In this document: one piece after another, positions 58,644-64,000 of the stretch
How positions within the stretch are numbered: the stretch's first letter is position 1
How the letters are laid out: each line of letters starts with the position of its first letter
From: Bacillus sp. FJAT-27264
GTDB lineage: Bacteria > Bacillota > Bacilli > Paenibacillales > Paenibacillaceae
Assembly (NCBI RefSeq): GCF_001682855.1
Contig: NZ_MAQW01000029.1
Location: forward strand, 327-64,326
Length of the DNA: 64,000 nucleotides
Direction: 5' to 3'
Translations under genes and position numbers: made by a program
Notes under the pieces: model-generated
Told to the model about the DNA's origin: nothing
What the model saw: only the letters and a program-made list of their open reading frames with translations
Database searches by the model: none

Positions 58644-59942
58644 CTATATGAATTCCGGAAGGAATTCTGCGCTTGCTTCCAGCATTTCATCAATCAGAGA
58701 CCGGATTTGATCGAGCGAGAGCTCAGCGGCAGTATGCGGGTCAAGCATCGCCGCGTGGTAAATATGTTCGCGTTTACGGGTCAGGATCGCTTCAACGGCC
58801 AGCAATTGCATATTGACATTGGTCCGGTTGAGACCAGCGCATTGCGGCGGCAAATCCTCTACTTTGCAAGGAGTGACGCCTTGGCTATCCACCAGGCAAG
58901 GCACCTCTACAACCGCATCCTGAGGAAGATTGCCGATCAGGCCTCCAGTGTTGAGCACATTACCAGCGATTTTAAACGGCACATCGGTCTCCATAGCCTC
59001 GATAATATAAGAAGCGTACTCATGGGTCCGTGAATGCGATACATCCGGGTTATTGACGAGGGAGTCCATGACCTCCTGCCAATACTCAGCCTTGCTGTCG
59101 CCCCAAGTCAGGTACCAGTCTGTCGTGATGTTGTACTGCTCAAGCAGCTCCGGCTGGCCGCTCTTGATAAAGTACGGCATGTATTCCGCACTGTGCATGC
59201 TGGATTCTGTCACATAGTAGCCGAAGGATTTCATGATCTCATAGCGTACCATATCATCATGCGGGGCTGGACGCTCAGCGGCACGGCGACGAATCTCGGG
59301 ATACAAATCCTCGCCATTTCGCGTGATTTCCAGCAGCCAGGCTTGGTGGTTGATTCCTGCAATCCGGTAGCGGACATTGTCCGTAGGCAGGTCCAGTCCT
59401 TCCAGCAGTTCTTTGGCACACACCTGTACACTGTGGCACAATCCTACACTCTTGATCTTCGAACCTCGCAGTACCGCTCCCGTTACGATCGCCATCGGGT
59501 TCGTATAATTAAGGAACCAGGCGTTCGGACACAGCTCCTCCATATCCCGTGTGAATTCCAGCATGGCGTATGCGGCCCGCAGACCGCGAAGAATTCCACC
59601 TACGCCAAGCGTATCCGCAACGGTCTGCTTCAATCCATATTTATGCGGAATCTCAAAATCACTCTTAATCGTAGGCTCATACTGCCCAACAGAGATCGCA
59701 TTAATGACATAGTCTGCCCCCCGCAGCGCTTCTCTACGGTCTGTATAAGCAGTCACTTGAGCGCGTCCGCCCAGATTGCGGCTGAGGTTCTTCAGCATTT
59801 TCTCGGAATTGAACAGCTTCTCATGGTCAATATCATGCAAGGCAATTTCCGCATCAGCTAGAGCCGGCGTAGTCATACAGTCACCCAGTACGTTTTTGCT
59901 AAAAATAGTGCTTCCTGCACCAATGAAGGCAATTTTGGTCAT
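58644..59942 (-). CDS. GH4 family alpha-galactosidase/alpha-glucosidase (MelA-like)
   Basis: This 432-residue cytoplasmic glycosidase uses NAD+ and Mn2+ in an oxidation-elimination mechanism. It starts with the NAD-binding Rossmann motif KIAFIGAGSTIFSKN, and carries the metal-binding Cys in GLCHSVQ (about residue 172) and His in AGINHQAW (about 200), as in MelA-type GH4 enzymes. It is the last gene of the ABC transporter operon and would split the imported oligosaccharide. Which of alpha-galactoside, alpha-glucoside or glucuronide is cleaved is not decidable from sequence alone. Confidence 0.92.
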   Translation of the reverse strand: MTKIAFIGAGSTIFSKNVLGDCMTTPALADAEIALHDIDHEKLFNSEKMLKNLSRNLGGRAQVTAYTDRREALRGADYVINAISVGQYEPTIKSDFEIPHKYGLKQTVADTLGVGGILRGLRAAYAMLEFTRDMEELCPNAWFLNYTNPMAIVTGAVLRGSKIKSVGLCHSVQVCAKELLEGLDLPTDNVRYRIAGINHQAWLLEITRNGEDLYPEIRRRAAERPAPHDDMVRYEIMKSFGYYVTESSMHSAEYMPYFIKSGQPELLEQYNITTDWYLTWGDSKAEYWQEVMDSLVNNPDVSHSRTHEYASYIIEAMETDVPFKIAGNVLNTGGLIGNLPQDAVVEVPCLVDSQGVTPCKVEDLPPQCAGLNRTNVNMQLLAVEAILTRKREHIYHAAMLDPHTAAELSLDQIRSLIDEMLEASAEFLPEFI

Positions 59943-60019
59943 GAGGTCTTCCTCTACTTTCTGTTTATAAATTTGAGTAAATCTGATTTTTATAAGAGCA
60001 AACTTAGTTCACTACTTCG

Positions 60020-60904
60020 TTACCCTTTCACGCTTCCCATCACAATGCCCTGGCTGAAATATTTCTGCAGGAAAGGATAGACGAGCATGACAGGCAGCAT
60101 CGCTACAAATACTTGGGCCGCCCGTGAGGTCCGGTCTGAGATAGCTGCCCATTGGGTTAAATCAGCCACATTAATCAGGCTCATATCCCGATTGACGATA
60201 ATCGTCTGCAGATACGTCTGCAGCGGATAATGTGCAGGATTGTTCATGAGGATCAGACCGTCGAACCATGAGTTCCAATGCGTTACGATGCAAAATAGGG
60301 TTAATGTCGCAATCGCCGGAGCAGATAATGGCACGGCTATTCTCCAAAGCGACTGCCACACTCCGCTACCGTCAATCCGCGCGGCTTCTTCAATCTCCGG
60401 CGGGATGTTCTTGAAGAAGTTAAGCAGCAGTATGACGTTGAAAATTGGCACTGCCGCAGGCAATATAAGTGCCCAGAACGTATCCAGGATACCTGTCGCC
60501 CGAATTGTCATATACCAGGGAATCAATCCCCCGCTGAACAGCATCGTGATAATGAAATACCATACGTAGTAATTGCGGAAGCGGAATGTGCCACGCTCCT
60601 TGGACAACGGGTAGGCGACGAGTATGGTCAGCACCATATTGACCGGGACGCCGACCAGCACTCTTTTCACCGAAACCAGAAAGGAATCTACGAATTCCGG
60701 CTTCCCGACCACAAACCGATACGAATCCAGATTGAACTCCACCGGCCACAGACTAACCTTTCCGGCATTTACCGCCGTGCTTGAACTGAACGAAATCGCC
60801 AGCACATTAATTAGCGGCAGCAGACATGCCAGCCCAAGCAGAATCAGAAAAGTGTAATTCAGAATGAGAAAGACGCGCCGTCCAGGGCTATTATGTCTAT
60901 TCAC
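60020..60904 (-). CDS. Sugar ABC transporter permease (LplC/MalG-like)
   Basis: This 294-residue membrane protein has six helices and the binding-protein-dependent transport EAA loop near residue 190 (EIEEAARIDGSGVWQSLWRIAVPLSAPAIATL), which contacts the ATPase. The ARIDG form is typical of CUT1 sugar transporters. A GTG start with GGAGGAGA upstream is used. It follows the first permease after 15 bp. No ATPase gene is in the operon, so a shared MsmX-type ATPase probably energises it. Confidence 0.93.
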   Translation of the reverse strand: MNRHNSPGRRVFLILNYTFLILLGLACLLPLINVLAISFSSSTAVNAGKVSLWPVEFNLDSYRFVVGKPEFVDSFLVSVKRVLVGVPVNMVLTILVAYPLSKERGTFRFRNYYVWYFIITMLFSGGLIPWYMTIRATGILDTFWALILPAAVPIFNVILLLNFFKNIPPEIEEAARIDGSGVWQSLWRIAVPLSAPAIATLTLFCIVTHWNSWFDGLILMNNPAHYPLQTYLQTIIVNRDMSLINVADLTQWAAISDRTSRAAQVFVAMLPVMLVYPFLQKYFSQGIVMGSVKG

Positions 60905-60919
60905 AGGTCTCCTCCTTCT

Positions 60920-61870
60920 TTAAAAAATCTTGTACCCGGCAAAGCGATAAGCCAGCAGATAGGAGGCTCCTATCATGATCAGTGACACAACGGATTTGAA
61001 CAGTCCTACTGCAGTAGCGACACCATAATTGGCGTCCTGCATCCCGATTCTGAACACCAGCGTATCGATAATGTCTCCGCTAGGGTACACTTGGGCGCTG
61101 TACAGATTGAAGATTTGGTCAAACCCCGCATTCAGCACGTTGCCAAGGCTCAGCACAGTCATCAGAATAATGATCGGGAGCATACCAGGTAGTGTCACAT
61201 AAAGCGTCTGCTTCCAGCGGCCTGCCCCATCGATCGAAGCAGCTTCATATAAAGACGGATTAATCCCCGTTAGTGCCGCAAGGAACACGATCGTTCCATA
61301 ACCAAACTCCTTCCAGGTATCCGTCAGTACCATGGTGTACGGGAACCATTTTACATCCCCCAGAAAGAACACAGGCTTGATGTGGAAAAAGCTAAGCAGG
61401 CTGTTTATTACTCCTGTTGAAGGTGACAAAATATCAATCAGAATACCGCTCAGAATGATCCAGCTCAGAAAGTGAGGGAAATAGATGATCGTCTGAATGC
61501 CTCGCTGAAACCAGCGGACCCTCACCTCGTTCAGCAGTAGCGTTACCACTACCGGTACCAAGATTCCCGCAATAATCTTCATTAGCGCGATAAATACCGT
61601 GTTCCATAGCACCTGATAAATGCCTGGAATATTCAGCATGTATTCAAAATTGCTCCAACCCACCCAAGGCGAATGCAGAATCCCTTTAGCCGGACGATAG
61701 CGTTGAAAAGCCATCATAATCCCGGCCATCGGAATATAGCTGTAAATGAACACCAACAGAAATCCTGGGAGAATCATCAGATGATAGGGTAGCTCGCGCC
61801 AGTTGGACCCCCGTAATTTAGAGCTCGGTACTTGCGGCTTCCCGGTTTTTTCTACCGCGACTTGTTCCAT
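60920..61870 (-). CDS. Sugar ABC transporter permease (LplB/MalF-like)
   Basis: This 316-residue permease has six helices and the EAA loop LYEAASIDGAGRWKQTLYVTLPGMLPII (about residues 210-237). It begins with a hydrophilic N-terminus. The start codon lies inside the end of the lipoprotein gene: GAGGTG serves as ribosome binding site and 19 bp overlap. It forms a heterodimeric channel with the downstream LplC-like protein. Confidence 0.93.
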   Translation of the reverse strand: MEQVAVEKTGKPQVPSSKLRGSNWRELPYHLMILPGFLLVFIYSYIPMAGIMMAFQRYRPAKGILHSPWVGWSNFEYMLNIPGIYQVLWNTVFIALMKIIAGILVPVVVTLLLNEVRVRWFQRGIQTIIYFPHFLSWIILSGILIDILSPSTGVINSLLSFFHIKPVFFLGDVKWFPYTMVLTDTWKEFGYGTIVFLAALTGINPSLYEAASIDGAGRWKQTLYVTLPGMLPIIILMTVLSLGNVLNAGFDQIFNLYSAQVYPSGDIIDTLVFRIGMQDANYGVATAVGLFKSVVSLIMIGASYLLAYRFAGYKIF

Positions 61871-63531
61871 TCATTCACCTCTTTTGTAATGGCGCTGCCG
61901 CCAAGAGCCTTCCAGTTCTCCGCAAAGCGGTCAAATTGATTAAGGTCTCCACCCATGACAATTTGCGTAAAAGTTTCGAGCTGCTGCTTTTGCAGGGTAG
62001 CGTTATGCTCAGTCATCCCGTCCGTAGGTGCACCGAAGAACAGATCGTTTTGCAGTGTGTTATTCTTCGAATAACTTTCGAGTACAGATAGCGAGCCCTT
62101 CTCACCATACATATTCAGAACACCAAAGTAATTGTTGTCACCGCCCTGCGCCTTAACCGAGCTATCGTAATATCCCTTCTCCTCCGGATTCAGCTTGGAG
62201 GGATCCTTGCTCTTCAAGGCGTCAGTCACATTTAGATAGGCATCCAGATTCTTGCGCGGGGCTTCTCCGTATAACAGGGCGTAGTTGAACAATGCAGTCC
62301 CTTTCTCAGCATCCGTGTTGTAGACATCCGGCTCTGCAGTTTCACCCCATAGTTTCTCAAGTGCCAGATTCAACAGTTTGACCGCAGCTTCCGGATGCTC
62401 TGCACCCTTCTTCACGACGTAGTACGAATTAATCGCAAAAGGCACCTGTGCTTTCGCCGGCTCCCCCGTCGCAGACGGAAGCGGTACAGCAATCCAATCC
62501 GCCTTCGGATCGGCGATTTTACTATCCTGTAGCCAGCCAGCTCCTGTATTCCAGAAGTAACCGTACAGCATACCAACCTTGCCTGCCACGGCATCCTGAT
62601 TCACTTTGCTAGGATCCTTGGTGCCGAACTCCTTATCGAGCAAGCCATCTTTGTACATGCTTTGAAGGGCTGCCAGTGCGGTCTTGATCTCCGGCTGAAT
62701 GCTGCCGTAAGCAAGCTCTCCATCCTTGTCGACCCAAATATTCGGATAAGCACCGTACCCGTTAAAGAATCCTTCTGCTGCGGCATAGTAAGCCCCGGCA
62801 TCCTTATCAGCGATATCCTTGTTAAGTCCAAGCCCGTACGTATCCTGCTTACCGTTCTGATCAGGATCGTTAAACGTGAAGGCTTTCGCCACAGACATCA
62901 GATCATCCATCGTCTTCGGTACATCGAGACCAAGATTCTTCAACCAATCCGCCCGAATCCACAGCACATCAGCTTGACCAAGACCTGAACCCATCATCGG
63001 AAGGGCATACAGCTTATCTTGGAAGGTCGCTGATTTCAGCGCATTGCCTCCGTCCTCCGTGAGAATCTTTTGGGTAAATTCCGAAGCGGTACTGGAATAG
63101 AATGAGGTCAATTCTTCTATTTGTTCATCTTCTACCAGACGCTTTAGCTGGGCCGCATTCACTTTCATAATATCGGGCAGCTGGTCTGACGCGATGGCGA
63201 TATTCAGCTTTTGATCATATTGGGCTGTCGGCGTCGTCCAGTCATAGTTGATTTTGATTCCCAGTTCCTTCTCATAGGCACGGCTCCAAACGTTGTTCTG
63301 AAGCGACTCCCCTTCACTAAAGGTCATGCCATCCGAGATTGCGCGGACAGCTGTAACGGTAATAGCTGGTTCATATTTACCCATTGGATCCATATTCTCC
63401 GCTTGCGGCTTTGACGTTTCGGGCGCACTGTTTTTGCCTGTGGCTTCGTTATTATTGCCCGCACATGCCGTAGCTCCGAACATTAATGCCATCACTGTGA
63501 TTCCGGTTACTAGCAGTCTTGCTTTCCCCAC
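61852..63531 (-). CDS. Extracellular solute-binding lipoprotein (LplA-like)
   Basis: This 559-residue substrate-binding lipoprotein has a signal peptide and lipobox ending in ATAC|AGNNN (Cys about residue 23), followed by a Ser/Thr/Asn-rich linker and a CUT1-type solute-binding domain typical of large Paenibacillus LplA-like proteins (LWIRADWLKNLGLDVPKTMDDLMSVAKAFTFNDPDQNGKQDTYGLG, near 185-230). It would deliver an oligosaccharide to the two permeases. The GTG start has AGGGGATG upstream. A cre-like site overlaps its promoter. Confidence 0.94.
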   Translation of the reverse strand: MGKARLLVTGITVMALMFGATACAGNNNEATGKNSAPETSKPQAENMDPMGKYEPAITVTAVRAISDGMTFSEGESLQNNVWSRAYEKELGIKINYDWTTPTAQYDQKLNIAIASDQLPDIMKVNAAQLKRLVEDEQIEELTSFYSSTASEFTQKILTEDGGNALKSATFQDKLYALPMMGSGLGQADVLWIRADWLKNLGLDVPKTMDDLMSVAKAFTFNDPDQNGKQDTYGLGLNKDIADKDAGAYYAAAEGFFNGYGAYPNIWVDKDGELAYGSIQPEIKTALAALQSMYKDGLLDKEFGTKDPSKVNQDAVAGKVGMLYGYFWNTGAGWLQDSKIADPKADWIAVPLPSATGEPAKAQVPFAINSYYVVKKGAEHPEAAVKLLNLALEKLWGETAEPDVYNTDAEKGTALFNYALLYGEAPRKNLDAYLNVTDALKSKDPSKLNPEEKGYYDSSVKAQGGDNNYFGVLNMYGEKGSLSVLESYSKNNTLQNDLFFGAPTDGMTEHNATLQKQQLETFTQIVMGGDLNQFDRFAENWKALGGSAITKEVNEWNKSR

Positions 63532-63572
63532 ACGGACATCCCCTTTTTTTGTTTATGATAAGTACACTGTGA

Positions 63573-63591
63573 TTATAGCAAGCGTTTACAA
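63573..63591 (-). promoter_or_regulatory. Promoter -10 region with overlapping cre-like site of the sugar operon
   Basis: The minus strand has TATAAT (63573-63578) preceded by TGTAAACGCTTGCT (63578-63591), which matches the CcpA cre consensus at 12 of 14 positions by eye. A site overlapping the promoter would give catabolite repression. No convincing -35 box is seen, which is common for promoters that need an AraC activator. Confidence 0.6.
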
Positions 63592-63682
63592 AAATGAGTG
63601 ACAGGTTATCTTTCTTGTCTTGTATGAATTTTTTGTGCAATAAACGAAACACGCCTCTCCTAAAAATCATCCACCTAAAAAA

Positions 63683-63711
63683 AGAAAAAAACCACGTAAG
63701 AAACCATGGTT
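63683..63711 (-). terminator. Terminator of the AraC regulator gene
   Basis: AACCATG pairs with CGTGGTT and is followed by seven T residues on the minus strand. It ends the regulator transcript upstream of the lipoprotein gene. Confidence 0.8.
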
Positions 63712-63749
63712 TTGATAAGGTGTGGCAAATATAGCTTAATAGAATAAGT

Positions 63750-64000
63750 TTACGGAGTAGAAGTTTGCTTGAACTCACTGGGCAGCATCCCTGTCGCATC
63801 TTTAAAAATCCGGCTGAAGTACCGCTGATCCGTAAAACCGCATTGTTCAGCAATCCAGTAAATGGGCTGGTTAGTATAACGGAGCAATTGCTTGGCTCGC
63901 TCAATGCTGACCCATTGCATATAGGACGTGAATGACATCCGCATGACTTCTTTAAAGGATATACTAAAATAGCTTTGGCTTAAGTTCACTTCTCTGGCCA
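63750..64000 (-). CDS. AraC family regulator, C-terminal part (cut by the window end)
   Basis: The last 83 residues of a regulator are visible, with the double helix-turn-helix of the AraC family: NLSQSYFSISFKEVMRMSF, then RAKQLLRYTNQPIYWIAEQCGFTDQRYFSRIFKDATGMLPSEFK. The frame stays open to the window end, so the N-terminal part lies outside. The location just upstream of an LplA-like lipoprotein operon is typical of YesN-type response regulators paired with a YesM-type kinase, but neither can be seen here. Confidence 0.9.
   Translation of the reverse strand, partial: AREVNLSQSYFSISFKEVMRMSFTSYMQWVSIERAKQLLRYTNQPIYWIAEQCGFTDQRYFSRIFKDATGMLPSEFKQTSTP

Noticed and set aside
1..64000. Sortase substrates with LPXTG/LPXTA-type signals in the window
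   Set aside because: None of the exported proteins here ends with a sorting signal, a hydrophobic segment and a basic tail.

Overview
The window looks like chromosomal DNA of a Paenibacillus-type Firmicute (Bacillales). The reasons are the gene content (KinB-like sensor kinase, EcsAB, bacilliredoxin, LCP protein, copper-amine-oxidase-like 'stalk' domains on exported enzymes, lipo-oligosaccharide-type sugar ABC transporter with an AraC regulator), strong AGGAGG ribosome binding sites with frequent TTG/GTG starts, and synteny with the Bacillus yeaD-yebA-guaA-pbuG block. No rRNA, tRNA, CRISPR array, prophage or transposase gene was seen.

Layout. (1) 0.1-9.4 kb, minus strand: an exported transglutaminase behind two tandem cyclic-di-GMP-I riboswitches, then a surface-glycosylation operon (two GT39/PMT-type membrane glycosyltransferases, a polyprenyl-phosphate GT2, a GtrA flippase) ending in a class D sortase. 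(2) 9.4-17 kb, minus: guanine/hypoxanthine permease under a PurR-type operator and a guanine riboswitch, then guaA, a TgpA-like transglutaminase and DUF58. The MoxR ATPase usual at this position is absent. (3) 17-24.4 kb: polysaccharide deacetylase, DedA, MFS transporter with a Gln/Ala repeat, WYL regulator, DHA2 efflux pump with MarR, peroxiredoxin. (4) 24.5-34.2 kb: LCP protein, GsaB/HemL2, peptide deformylase, GDSL esterase, inositol monophosphatase, UvsE, D-Ala-D-Ala ligase, amidase. (5) 34.2-47.1 kb: aconitase, IclR regulator, hydrolase, a multidomain superoxide dismutase, folE-yneF-queG, GNAT, sodA. This part has long repeat-rich intergenic regions. (6) 47.4-58.5 kb: mutY-acpS, hydrolase, nadE, bacilliredoxin, sensor kinase, BaiN-type flavoprotein, ecsAB, a broken DUF2785 gene. 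(7) 58.6-64 kb, minus: AraC regulator (cut by the window edge), lipoprotein, two permeases and a GH4 glycosidase, forming a sugar uptake and hydrolysis locus with a cre-like site.

The most striking unexplained structure is a family of three ~190-bp intergenic elements (37534-37722, 42448-42638, 55354-55542). Each consists of four imperfect palindromes whose centres are spaced 51/63/51, 51/63/51 and 51/62/51 bp. Two share a GTACCTTA-type palindrome and the third uses an unrelated AACGGGA/TCC-GTTA palindrome with the same geometry. All three lie between convergent genes. I cannot name a described family for them.
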